This document shows positions 1 to 7,273 of a stretch of 16,145 nucleotides of DNA, piece by piece. The notes under the pieces were generated by a model that saw only the letters and a list, made by a program, of their open reading frames with translations, had not been told where the DNA came from and searched no databases. Where the stretch lies: NCBI GenBank assembly GCA_009783635.1, contig WRDC01000019.1, positions 1 to 16,145 on the forward strand, read 5' to 3'. A program made the translations under genes and the position numbers. This DNA comes from Methanimicrococcus sp. (GTDB lineage Archaea; Halobacteriota; Methanosarcinia; Methanosarcinales; Methanosarcinaceae). How positions within the stretch are numbered: the stretch's first letter is position 1; every line of letters begins with the position of its first letter.

Positions 1-1
1 A

Positions 2-127
2 AAAGGATCCATGCTGACCATTCGCGCGGTCATCCGATATCATTCCGTTCGCGCTTTCGTTTCGTTGGAATATGATGAAAAACTCCGTTATCCGCTTATG
101 AAAATTGATAAAATTGAAGAAGAATAA
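2..127 (+). CDS. C-terminal end of an unidentified protein (partial)
   Basis: An open frame enters from the left edge and ends at a TAA at 125-127, giving the last 41 residues of a protein. Visible pieces are LTIRAVIRYHSVRAFVSLEY near the middle and an acidic end, KIDKIEEE. Codon choice resembles the neighbouring genes. The alternating hydrophobic and charged residues suggest a beta-rich cytosolic domain, and no membrane segment is visible. I do not recognise the family. The gene converges with the minus-strand gene ending at 154, with only 26 bases between the two stops. An in-frame ATG at 11 could in principle start a 38-residue peptide, but no ribosome binding site precedes it, so a truncated longer gene is more likely. 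Confidence 0.55.
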   Translation, partial: KGSMLTIRAVIRYHSVRAFVSLEYDEKLRYPLMKIDKIEEE

Positions 128-153
128 AGTGTACAGTTCTTCGTCCCTTACTT

Positions 154-1242
154 TTACAACTCTTCATCCTTTTTTGCCGTTTCCGGAAAAATCAGAATGA
201 GTAATTTATAAGCTTCGACCAATATGATTTTAGAAATAATGTAGATCGGAAGACATAAAATCATACCGAGTATCCCGAAAAGCTGGGAGAATATCAAAAT
301 CAACAATACCGTTGTCAGCGGATTGACCTTGATTTTGCTTGAAATCATGAACGGAATCAAATATAAGTTGTCAACAATCTGCGCAATACCGCAAACCACG
401 ATTGCCAAAACGGCTACTTTCCAACCGATCACTAAACCGATGATAAACGGCGGAATTGTTGAGACAGTCGGGCCGATATACGGAACATTGTTTAAAAGTC
501 CCGCCAAAATACCCAAGAACAGCCATCCCGGAAGGCCGATCAGATAAAACCCAATGCAGCAGATGGAGGCAACGCCGATGCTTTCAATGACTTTTGCCAC
601 AAAGAAATTATTGGACCGGGTCAGAATCGCGGATGAGGTGGTCTGAAATTCCTTTTCAAAACGGGGCGGGATCATGTCTTCGATCGTCTTTTTGAGATTC
701 CCTTTGTCCTTAAAGTACATTGAAAACATTATCGGATATATCAATACAACGGCAACGATATAGAGAAACGCTTGCGAGACGAAAGTTCGGACATAGAGGA
801 AAACCGCGCCGACCATATCATCAATAAAGTCATGAACTCTGTCCGTCACGGTGTCCGGAAAAATTTCCAGCATATCCGCCAGCATTTGGGTGCCGCTGTT
901 GATCATTATTTGGATGTTGGTCAAATCTGCGAATAAAGAAGATATGTTTGAAATTTGAGCGATGATAAGGTATCCCCAAAAGCCTCCAAAACTCACAATT
1001 ATCGCAATTGCAATGACACGCTTTTGTTTCTTGGTGTATTTTGTTGTGTATTTATTGAAAAGCCGAATCGCCTTATCCATCAATACAATTAAACACAATC
1101 CGAAAAGAATGACAATAAACAATTCCTGGAAATAAAATAAAATCATGATGACGCCGCAAAGAAGAGACGCAATAACGACCATCGTCAGCCACACTTTCCT
1201 ATTCGTTGTCAGCGGCATCGGAACGGCGGATATCTCACTCAT
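154..1242 (-). CDS. AI-2E/PerM-family transporter-like membrane protein
   Basis: This 362-residue integral membrane protein matches the AI-2E transporter (UPF0118, PerM/YdjB-like) family in length and layout. Two N-terminal hydrophobic segments lie at about 18-57, a third at 77-97, then a soluble stretch at about 98-150. A fourth segment spans 151-175, and a dense hydrophobic block runs from 215 to 345. The family signature is visible in that block: NNVPYIGP at 251-258, an Asp-Asn pair at 291-292 followed by a conserved Pro, and the glycine-containing last helices. Members are proposed to export small molecules or ions, and the substrate here cannot be told from sequence. The ATG at 1242 is chosen because an AT-rich TATA-like box lies about 28 bp upstream. 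The gene stands alone, divergent from argS. Confidence 0.85.
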   Translation of the reverse strand: MSEISAVPMPLTTNRKVWLTMVVIASLLCGVIMILFYFQELFIVILFGLCLIVLMDKAIRLFNKYTTKYTKKQKRVIAIAIIVSFGGFWGYLIIAQISNISSLFADLTNIQIMINSGTQMLADMLEIFPDTVTDRVHDFIDDMVGAVFLYVRTFVSQAFLYIVAVVLIYPIMFSMYFKDKGNLKKTIEDMIPPRFEKEFQTTSSAILTRSNNFFVAKVIESIGVASICCIGFYLIGLPGWLFLGILAGLLNNVPYIGPTVSTIPPFIIGLVIGWKVAVLAIVVCGIAQIVDNLYLIPFMISSKIKVNPLTTVLLILIFSQLFGILGMILCLPIYIISKIILVEAYKLLILIFPETAKKDEEL

Positions 1243-1263
1243 ATTATTCCCCGGAACAAAAAA

Positions 1264-1275
1264 GTATTAATATTT
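1264..1275 (-). promoter_or_regulatory. Candidate TATA box for the AI-2E-family gene
   Basis: Read on the minus strand the sequence is AAATATTAATAC, centred about 28 bp upstream of the ATG at 1242. That spacing fits an archaeal TATA box with transcription starting at or next to the start codon. No clear Shine-Dalgarno site precedes the ATG. Confidence 0.35.
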
Positions 1276-1490
1276 GCTTCAAAAACATATCGGTGTCATT
1301 GTATATGAACTCATTTCATAAAACAGGCTCTTTGCCGGCAGAAATCCGGAATGTGCAACTTGAGAAACGGGCCTTTTAAAAAGAGAAATATTTAAATTCT
1401 GTATACCGTTTTAACGACTCAGTTATTAACGATTTAATTCAATTTATTCATCGGTCAAAATTATTTTTATCATTCATCTGATTCCGGTTA

Positions 1491-1497
1491 GGGTGAT
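1491..1497 (+). promoter_or_regulatory. Ribosome binding site deciding the TTG start of argS
   Basis: GGGTGAT lies four to ten bases upstream of TTG at 1501. It is the only convincing Shine-Dalgarno match near the 5' end of argS. No ATG in frame occurs before residue 48 of the protein, so the TTG start is well supported. Confidence 0.6.
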
Positions 1498-1500
1498 TTC

Positions 1501-3237
1501 TTGTTTATCGAATTTAAAAATCAGGTTCAAAAAGTCCTCGGTGAGGCGGCAAATTCTCTCGGGTACGATATCCGAAAAGAAGAGATCTCATTCGAAGTGT
1601 CCGAACATGCGGATTTGGCGACGCGGCTGGCTTTCCAGCTGATGGCCGTTAAAAAAGGAAAGGAGAATCCGGCTCAGATCGCTCAAGCCATCGTTGGCGC
1701 CGTCCGAAAAGAGAGTTTGGAATCGGCGGACTTGATCGGCAAAATCGCGCTCCTCGGTCCTTACATTAATGTGTTCGTTTCCGAGAAATATTTGGTTCAA
1801 ACCCTTGAAAACGTTATTGCCGGCAAAGAAAATTACGGAAACGGCAAACATACCGGAAAAATTTTGCTGGAACATACATCCGCCAATCCGAACGGGCCGC
1901 TTCACGTCGGCCACATCCGCAACGCAATTCTCGGCGACACACTGTCCCGTATTTTAAAGAAAGCCGGCTATGATGTTGAAGTTCAGTATTATGTCAATGA
2001 CATTGGCCGCCAAATTGCGGTGGTTTCCTGGGCCTGCACCCGATATCCCCTGAATATGGATATAAAGCCCGATAACGCGATTGTTGATGTTTATGTCAAA
2101 GCCAATCAGGATATTGCCAAAGACGAATCCGTGAATGAACACATCGAAAAGCTCATGAAAAAGGTGGAAACGGGCGACAAGGAAACAATTGAGAGTTTTA
2201 AGCACGCCGTCGATATGGCTATTGCCGGCATTTCCGAAACACTCCGCCTCATGAATGTGAATCACGACAAATTCGTCCGCGAATCGCAATTCATCGAAAG
2301 CGGTGACGTATGGAATGTGATTGACCGCCTGAAAGCGACCGGCAAAACAAAGGATTCCGACGGCGCTTTGGTCGTTGACCTTTCCGATGACGGCTTTGAA
2401 AAAACGCTCGTCATCCGCCGCTCCAACGGCACATCGCTTTACACCACCCGCGACCTCGCTTACCACGAGTGGAAAGCGCCTCAATGCGACCGCATGATTG
2501 ACGTTTTGGGCGCCGACCATAAATTAATTTCCGGCCAGCTTCAATCCGCATTGAAACTGCTCGGCGGCAAGGTTCCCGAAGTTGTGATTTTCGAATTCGT
2601 TTCCCTTCCCGAAGGTTCCATGAGTACGCGGCGCGGCGTTTTCATTTCAGCCGATGACTTGCTCGCGCAAATGATTGAGGCGGCTTATGCTGAAATCGAA
2701 AAGCGGCGCCCCGAAGAATCCGAGGAATTCAAGAAAGACGTGGCCCGGATGGTCGGCATCGGCGCCACCCGTTATGATATCATAAAAGTGTCGCCCGAAA
2801 AATCAACCGTTTTTGATTGGAAAACGGCTCTTGACTTTGAAAAACAGGGGGCGCCGTTTATCCAGTACGCTCACGCCCGCGCATCAAATATTTTGTCCAA
2901 AACAGATGAAGAGGCCGCCTTTGGAGCCGGCGGTTTCGTATCGGGTTTTGCCGATTACACTTTGCTGACAGAGCCGGCCGAAGTCGCCCTGATCAAAAAA
3001 ATCGCGATGTTTGAGCAGCGCATTGAAGAAAGCGCCGGAAACTTAAAGCCGCATACATTCGCAATCTATGCCCGCGAGCTGGCGGACGATTTCAATCAAT
3101 TTTACCGGTATGTGCCGGTTTTGAATGTCGAAGACGCGGAACTGAAAAAATCAAGGCTGGCTTTAGTGTTCTCATCAAAAATCGCGTTAGCCAATGCTCT
3201 TTCTTGTCTCGGAATCGATGCGCCTGAGTCAATGTAA
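1501..3237 (+). CDS. argS: Arginyl-tRNA synthetase
   Basis: This class I aminoacyl-tRNA synthetase charges tRNA-Arg with arginine in the cytosol. The 578-residue length is normal. Residues 1-110 form the N-terminal Add-1 type domain that contacts the tRNA D-loop. The HIGH motif appears as HVGH at 135-138 within SANPNGPLHVGHIRN. The KMSKS equivalent is the degenerate MSTRRG at 374-379, as is usual for ArgRS, which needs tRNA for activation. The C-terminal DALR anticodon-binding domain begins around 450 with the YAHARAS signature at 456-462. The start is TTG with GGGTGAT just upstream. The leader is AT-rich, and a TATA-like TATTTAAA lies near 1387. The gene is monocistronic, followed by a repeat-rich convergent region. 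Confidence 0.97.
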   Translation: MFIEFKNQVQKVLGEAANSLGYDIRKEEISFEVSEHADLATRLAFQLMAVKKGKENPAQIAQAIVGAVRKESLESADLIGKIALLGPYINVFVSEKYLVQTLENVIAGKENYGNGKHTGKILLEHTSANPNGPLHVGHIRNAILGDTLSRILKKAGYDVEVQYYVNDIGRQIAVVSWACTRYPLNMDIKPDNAIVDVYVKANQDIAKDESVNEHIEKLMKKVETGDKETIESFKHAVDMAIAGISETLRLMNVNHDKFVRESQFIESGDVWNVIDRLKATGKTKDSDGALVVDLSDDGFEKTLVIRRSNGTSLYTTRDLAYHEWKAPQCDRMIDVLGADHKLISGQLQSALKLLGGKVPEVVIFEFVSLPEGSMSTRRGVFISADDLLAQMIEAAYAEIEKRRPEESEEFKKDVARMVGIGATRYDIIKVSPEKSTVFDWKTALDFEKQGAPFIQYAHARASNILSKTDEEAAFGAGGFVSGFADYTLLTEPAEVALIKKIAMFEQRIEESAGNLKPHTFAIYARELADDFNQFYRYVPVLNVEDAELKKSRLALVFSSKIALANALSCLGIDAPESM

Positions 3238-3257
3238 AGATTAAAAAATTAAAAATT

Positions 3258-3347
3258 AAAAATTGCTCCCTCGCTTCGCTCTGTCGCAATTTTTCATTCC
3301 GACTTGGAGTCTGTTTGCGTTTTATGGGGGTGCCTTCGGCACCCCGG
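3258..3347 (+). repeat. Copy 1 of a ~90-bp dispersed hairpin element (left arm of an inverted pair)
   Basis: Starting 20 bases after the argS stop, this block reads AAATTGCTCCCTCGCTTCGC, then a TTGGAGTCTG segment, then a perfect hairpin at 3327-3345 with arms GGGGTGCC and GGCACCCC around TTC. The same order occurs, reversed, at 3611-3697, with roughly 85% of positions matching by eye. A more diverged copy lies at 12478-12577. The block is probably non-coding. It could be a mobile miniature element, a REP-like repeat or a terminator module. Confidence 0.7.
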
Positions 3348-3489
3348 CTGTTTTTGAAAAAAATGTCGTTACAAGTTTTAAAACATGTTAAAAAATGAAA
3401 CATCGTTTTTACCGATTTTTTCAAAACCCGAACGCCCCTTTTCCCGAAAATAAAAAGACAAGTATTTGAAAAACCGGCGTTCCTTTTTT

Positions 3490-3555
3490 CTTTTAGTTTG
3501 AAAAAAAGGATGTTTCCGTTTTTCTTTTGATTTGAAAAAAGGATGTTTCCGTTTT
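3490..3555. repeat. Two tandem 33-34 bp units inside the argS-asd intergenic region
   Basis: CTTTTAGTTTGAAAAAAAGG followed by ATGTTTCCGTTTT is repeated almost exactly at 3524-3555. The two units differ by a few bases and one A. They lie in the AT-rich interior between the two inverted copies of the hairpin element. I see no gene in 3238-3706: long minus-strand frames exist here but consist only of these repeats and homopolymer-rich sequence. Confidence 0.7.
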
Positions 3556-3581
3556 GAGTAAAAACTTTAAAAAAAGAAGAC

Positions 3582-3600
3582 GGGGTACCGAAGGTACCCC
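3582..3600. repeat. Extra hairpin GGGGTACC-GAA-GGTACCCC
   Basis: A perfect 8-bp stem with a 3-base loop directly adjoins the right arm of the inverted pair. It has the same architecture as the GGGGTGCC hairpins at 3327-3345 and 3611-3629, with paired compensating changes (TGCC/GGCA against TACC/GGTA). The changes keep the pairing, which suggests the fold matters or that the stems spread by copying. Confidence 0.7.
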
Positions 3601-3610
3601 CATGATATCC

Positions 3611-3697
3611 GGGGTGCCAAAGGCACCCCCACAAAAGCGTGCAGACTCCAAGTAAGAGAAAAAATTGCGACCGAGCGAAGCGAGGAAGCAATTTTTT
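3611..3697 (-). repeat. Copy 2 of the ~90-bp dispersed hairpin element (right arm of the inverted pair)
   Basis: Read on the minus strand this repeats the order of copy 1: AATTGCTTCCTCGCTTCGCT, a GTCGCAATTTTTT stretch, ACTTGGAGTCTG, then a hairpin at 3611-3629 with arms GGGGTGCC and GGCACCCC around an AAA loop. It ends 10 bases before the asd stop. With copy 1 it encloses about 265 bp of AT-rich DNA, so the whole 3258-3697 block looks like an element with long terminal inverted repeats. No flanking target-site duplication is obvious. Confidence 0.7.
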
Positions 3698-3706
3698 GAG
3701 ACAACG

Positions 3707-4735
3707 TTAGAGGTATCCTTTTTCCTTGAGAAGCTCGGCATTCAAAACGCTGGCGCCTGCCGCGCCGCGGATCGTGTTGTGGCCGAGCGCGACATAACGG
3801 ATGCCTTCGCGGATTCTGCCGACGGAGACGCTCATACCTTTTCCCATGTCGCGGTCCAGTCTCGGCTGCGGGCGGTCAGGTTCATCGCGGACGATGATGG
3901 GGTGTTTCGGCTCTGTCGGGAGATGAGAAAGTCCGGGGTCAAACTTCAGGAAAGCCTCGCGAACTTCTTCCGGCTTTGGATTGGATTTCATCGTTGCCCA
4001 AATCGCTTCCGTGTGACCGTCAATGACCGGAACGCGGTGGCAGGAGGCGCTGATCTTTAAGTCGGCGTTTTTGACAACGGATCCGTCGAAATGGCCGAAA
4101 ATTTTCAGAGATTCGGTTTGAATCTTTTCTTCTTCGTTACCGATATACGGAACAACATTCTCGTAAATGGACATCGCGTAAATGCCGTTGTAGCCGGCGC
4201 CGGAAATGGCCTGCATGGTCGCGATGTTAACGGACTCAAGACCGAATTGAAGGAGCGGCTTTAAAGTAACGGCCATCATGATTGTCGAACAGTTCGGGTT
4301 GGTGACGATGCAGCCGTCCCACTTGCGGTTCTTTTTCTGAATGTCAATCAATCCCAAATGGTCGGGGTTCACTTCGGGGATGGCAAGCGGGATGTCTTTT
4401 TCCATACGGAAAGCGGAAGCGTTGCTGGAAACAACAAAACCTTCCCGAGCAAAAGACTCCTCAACCGTTTTGGCAAAATCGGAAGGCACGGCTGAAAAAA
4501 CGATATCCGCGTCAATTTTCTTCGGATCAATTGTCACGACTTCAAGGTCTGCGACAGAGTCGGGAATCTCCGTGCCGACTTTCCAATTTGCAACCTCGCC
4601 GTATGCTTTGCCGGCGCTTCTTTCAGACGCCGCAAGAGCTGAAATTTCAAACCACGGATGGTTGTGCAATATTTGAACAAAACGCTGGCCGACATTACCG
4701 GTCGCGCCTAAAATACCAACTTTAATCTTTGACAT
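3707..4735 (-). CDS. asd: Aspartate-semialdehyde dehydrogenase
   Basis: The enzyme reduces aspartyl-4-phosphate with NADPH to aspartate semialdehyde, the branch point to lysine, threonine, methionine and isoleucine. The 342-residue protein has the N-terminal dinucleotide-binding motif GILGATGNVGQRF at 7-19. The catalytic cysteine is in NPNCST (Cys149), and the catalytic histidine is in RVPVIDGHTE (His241). The sequence resembles the archaeal/fungal ASADH branch more than the common bacterial one. The ATG at 4735 is preceded by GAGGG about 9 bases upstream, which fixes the start. The gene is convergent with argS across the repeat region. The ferredoxin gene lies upstream on the same strand but is separated by a terminator, so asd probably has its own promoter in 4740-4800. 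Confidence 0.96.
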   Translation of the reverse strand: MSKIKVGILGATGNVGQRFVQILHNHPWFEISALAASERSAGKAYGEVANWKVGTEIPDSVADLEVVTIDPKKIDADIVFSAVPSDFAKTVEESFAREGFVVSSNASAFRMEKDIPLAIPEVNPDHLGLIDIQKKNRKWDGCIVTNPNCSTIMMAVTLKPLLQFGLESVNIATMQAISGAGYNGIYAMSIYENVVPYIGNEEEKIQTESLKIFGHFDGSVVKNADLKISASCHRVPVIDGHTEAIWATMKSNPKPEEVREAFLKFDPGLSHLPTEPKHPIIVRDEPDRPQPRLDRDMGKGMSVSVGRIREGIRYVALGHNTIRGAAGASVLNAELLKEKGYL

Positions 4736-4848
4736 TTATTTACCCTCTTTTCATTTTCACCATTAACAGTGCAAATACGGCTTAATAAAATTGAAGGGAT
4801 TATTAATGTTTCGCTGATGAAAAATGCCGGACAGTGAAAACTAAAACA

Positions 4849-4950
4849 CAAAAAAACAAATGTCAGAAACAAAAATTCAAAAAAACAAATGTCGGAAACA
4901 AAACACAAAAAACAGAAATGCAATAAACAAAACACAAAAAACAAAAAAAG
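4849..4950. repeat. A-rich tandem array, ~29-bp unit, about 3.4 copies
   Basis: The unit begins CAAAAAAACAAATGTC and continues with GAAACAAAAATT. Copies start near 4849, 4878, 4906 and 4935, the later ones more degenerate. The array lies between the ferredoxin terminator and the asd promoter region. It explains a T-rich minus-strand open frame that I do not regard as a gene. Confidence 0.65.
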
Positions 4951-4970
4951 CTACAGGCGAATGCCTGCAG
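4943..4970 (-). terminator. Hairpin plus T-tract terminator after the ferredoxin gene
   Basis: On the minus strand CTGCAGGC-ATTC-GCCTGTAG forms an 8-bp stem with one internal mismatch (4951-4970), starting 12 bases after the ferredoxin stop. It is followed by CTTTTTTTGTTTTTTG. This is the shape of an intrinsic terminator. In archaea the T-tract alone usually suffices, so the hairpin may add stability to the mRNA 3' end. Confidence 0.65.
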
Positions 4971-4982
4971 TCAATTGCGGAG

Positions 4983-5159
4983 TTATTTTAAAGTAATGGC
5001 AACGGCGGGACAAACGTCGGCGCAGGCGCCGCATTCGGTACACTCGTCCGCGTCCACAATGGAAATGCCGTCCGCGTCAAGGGTAATGGCTTCCGAAGGA
5101 CATTCGTCAACACAAAGTCCGCAACCGGTACATTCGTCTCTGTCTACTACTGCTGGCAT
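4983..5159 (-). CDS. Small 2[4Fe-4S] ferredoxin (58 aa)
   Basis: This clostridial-type ferredoxin of 58 residues begins MPAVVDRDECTGCGLC. It has two complete cluster motifs: Cys10, 13, 16 and 20 followed by Pro, and Cys40, 43, 46 and 50 followed by Pro. It is a soluble low-potential electron carrier, and methanogens use such proteins with CO dehydrogenase, hydrogenases or formylmethanofuran dehydrogenase. The two halves are near-repeats (DECTGCGLC against DECTECGAC), as usual for the family. The ATG at 5159 is fixed by a very strong AGGAGGAG site about 7 bases upstream, unusually strong for this window and a hint of high expression. The gene is a single unit closed by the terminator at 4943-4970. 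Confidence 0.95.
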   Translation of the reverse strand: MPAVVDRDECTGCGLCVDECPSEAITLDADGISIVDADECTECGACADVCPAVAITLK

Positions 5160-5351
5160 AATTTTCTCCTCCTGTCATTTTTCAATATGAAATTCAATCG
5201 TGTAACTTAAAATGAATCAAGTTCATTTTTTAATGAATGATGCATTCAAACCTCTGCAAAGAAATTCATCCGAAAATCAGAATTGCAAGCCTTCGTTTTG
5301 TAAAACAATTGTTGAAACGAACATTCATTATTTACCACTACTCGAAATTAA

Positions 5352-5373
5352 GATATATAATTTTTGAGAGGAG
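5352..5373 (+). promoter_or_regulatory. Candidate plus-strand TATA box and SD site antisense to the 5406-5834 gene
   Basis: GATATATAA at 5352-5360 lies 26 bp upstream of an ATG at 5382, and GAGAGGAG at 5366-5373 lies in the right place for ribosome binding. The open frame that follows runs to 5798 but is antisense to a better-looking minus-strand gene. The signals may drive an antisense transcript. The same box read on the minus strand could also serve the ferredoxin gene with a leader of about 170 nt. Confidence 0.25.
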
Positions 5374-5405
5374 ACGGAAAAATGACAAAAAGTCTGACGG
5401 GAGTT

Positions 5406-5834
5406 TCACTTTTTCTCATTAACAATAAAATCGAAACGTTTTCCGGTATCCAAATTCAAGCCGACAGAGAAAAAACAAACCCCGCCGCCCTCGACATGAA
5501 TGCGGTGTGTTTTCCAGTCTCCGATCGGGCGGCAAAAAAGGTTCATCCAAACGCAGCGGTCTCCTTTTTCGTTCGTGTACGGGATATACTGGCGGTAATA
5601 GCGGTCCGGTTCGATATAAAGGTCCGTTTGAGCCCAATCCGACGCCGGATTTTCCGCCATGAACGTCACAAAATCTTCCGTTCGTTTTTCGTTATAAACC
5701 GAGACGGCCTTTTCCAAAAGAGCCTCAGCTTCTCCAAATTCCGAATTTCCCAAAGGACGGGCTTCCGACTGCATCCGGTAACGGACAGGCAGTTCTGAAA
5801 ACGGAAGAATGACCATTTTGGAATCGGAAATCAT
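5406..5834 (-). CDS. Conserved-looking hypothetical protein (142 aa)
   Basis: I do not recognise this protein. It is soluble and lacks a signal peptide or membrane segment. It begins MISDSKMVILPFSELPVRYR, has a helical acidic stretch at about 32-62, and then a beta-rich half containing YYRQYIPYTN, a WMNLFC segment and the closing GGGVCFFSVGLNLDTGKRFD. The glycine-rich run followed by a hydrophobic strand resembles small bacterial and archaeal proteins of unknown function, but I cannot name one. The ATG at 5834 has GGTGAT seven bases upstream; an internal ATG at residue 7 has none. It is 37 bases downstream of the CNNM gene and may be co-transcribed with it. A plus-strand frame across the same region is judged spurious. 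Confidence 0.7.
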   Translation of the reverse strand: MISDSKMVILPFSELPVRYRMQSEARPLGNSEFGEAEALLEKAVSVYNEKRTEDFVTFMAENPASDWAQTDLYIEPDRYYRQYIPYTNEKGDRCVWMNLFCRPIGDWKTHRIHVEGGGVCFFSVGLNLDTGKRFDFIVNEKK

Positions 5835-5871
5835 TTTATCACCGCAAACGGCTGCAGAAAAGACGGCGGCT

Positions 5872-7173
5872 TTATTCGGCCGGCGGTTCTGAAAGGTCTT
5901 TTTCAGTCACCATAACTTTGTCAATACGCGCCGTGTCCATATCGAGAACTTCAATTTCAAAGTGAAGCCAATCAAATTTATCACCGGCATGAGGCATTTT
6001 TCCGAGTTTATCCAAAATCAGGCCGCTGAGCGTATTGTACGGGTACTCGTTGTAATAGTCCTGAAGCTCGAAATATTCCAAAAAGTTATAAAACGGGAAC
6101 TGGCCGTCCACCAGCCAAGAATTGTCATTGCGCTTAATAATTTCATACTCTTCGTCAGACGGGGGAGTTGTCACATCGCCGACCAGCGCTTCAAAAATAT
6201 CACTGATCGTAACCATGCCCTGAATGCTGCCGAATTCATCGGTAATCAGCGCATACGGCATCTTAAAGGACCTGAAATTTTCCAAAGCGGACAGAATCGT
6301 CATATTTTCGGGCAGGAAATAAGCCGGCTGAACAGCGCCGCGTATATTAAAGTCCGGACCGTTGAAGAGGCCGACAATGTCGTTGATTTGCAGAACGCCG
6401 ATAATATTATCGATTTCTTTATCAACGATGGGATAAACCGAAAACGGACTTTCCTGAATGACGGAAAGCAACTCCTGCGGCTTTGCGGAAACATCGATTG
6501 AGATGATATCATTTTTATGTGTCACCAGAGAGCTGATTTTGCGGTCGTCCAAACTGAAAATACGCTCAACCAAATCCTGTTCGGCTTCATCGATTGTTCC
6601 GCCTTCCAACCCTTCCTGAACAATGGCTTTGACATCCTCTTCGGTGGTTGCCGGCTCATATTCTTTAATGCCGAAAATGCGGGCAATCAAATTTGCGGAG
6701 CCGTTGACGAACCATGAAACCGGAAAAAGCAATTTGGAAAACCAGCTCATCGGGCGTGAAATAATACTTGCGATTCTTTCGGGATGGGAATAGGCAATCT
6801 TTTTGGGAATCAATTCGCCGAAAACAATTAAGAAAAATGTGATGATGAGGACGGCAATTAAAACGGTAAGCGGAAGCGCATACGGTGATAAAATGTCATA
6901 CTCGGTAAGAATCAAAGACAAGTCGACGGAGAGCGTGATGCCCGCATAGATGCCGAGAAAAACACCGATAACGGTAATCCCGACCTGAACGGTGGATAAA
7001 AACCGAGAGGAATCTTCGGCGAGCTCTAACGCTTTTTGAGCGCCGGATTGGCCATTTTTTGCCGCGCTTTTCAAGCGGGACCGTCTGGAAGACAAAACGG
7101 CCGTCTCCGATAAAGAAAGAAGCCCGTTAATCAAAATCAGAATAAAAATAACAATGAATTCAATATAAGCCAT
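5872..7173 (-). CDS. CNNM/CBS/CorC-family membrane protein (hemolysin C-like, predicted Mg/Co transporter)
   Basis: The 433 residues show the full domain order of the family. A CNNM (DUF21) membrane domain covers about 1-200, with the conserved SETA at 22-25 and GELIPK at 119-124. A pair of CBS domains follows at about 215-335, where THKNDI and the GMVTISDIFEALVG segment are recognisable. A C-terminal CorC_HlyC domain spans about 345-425, with the typical WLVDG and LGKMPHAGD features. Members are implicated in magnesium or cobalt efflux, with the CBS pair binding ATP-Mg. The older name hemolysin C is misleading. Start ATG at 7173; no strong Shine-Dalgarno site is seen. It lies 100 bp downstream of the YjdF-like gene. 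Confidence 0.92.
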   Translation of the reverse strand: MAYIEFIVIFILILINGLLSLSETAVLSSRRSRLKSAAKNGQSGAQKALELAEDSSRFLSTVQVGITVIGVFLGIYAGITLSVDLSLILTEYDILSPYALPLTVLIAVLIITFFLIVFGELIPKKIAYSHPERIASIISRPMSWFSKLLFPVSWFVNGSANLIARIFGIKEYEPATTEEDVKAIVQEGLEGGTIDEAEQDLVERIFSLDDRKISSLVTHKNDIISIDVSAKPQELLSVIQESPFSVYPIVDKEIDNIIGVLQINDIVGLFNGPDFNIRGAVQPAYFLPENMTILSALENFRSFKMPYALITDEFGSIQGMVTISDIFEALVGDVTTPPSDEEYEIIKRNDNSWLVDGQFPFYNFLEYFELQDYYNEYPYNTLSGLILDKLGKMPHAGDKFDWLHFEIEVLDMDTARIDKVMVTEKDLSEPPAE

Positions 7174-7273
7174 GATGAATCAAATCAATGCCTGTTTTTT
7201 GTTTGGTTCTGGATAAATTTTCAATGATATGGAATAAAAATGTTAACCGAAGGATAAAAACTTTCGGTTGAAT

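Noticed and set aside
1954..2520. Minus-strand 188-codon frame inside argS
   Set aside because: Antisense shadow of argS, whose motifs are complete; no ribosome site or recognisable domain.
3092..3741. Minus-strand frames of 199 and 82 codons in the argS-asd gap
   Set aside because: They translate hairpin-element and homopolymer DNA (GVPSVP-type peptides) and run into argS or asd.
5364..5798. Plus-strand 144-codon open frame as a gene
   Set aside because: It is antisense to the 5406-5834 gene, which has a good ribosome site and natural composition; this peptide is Arg/Phe-rich with poor residue balance. The start signals are kept only as a possible antisense promoter.
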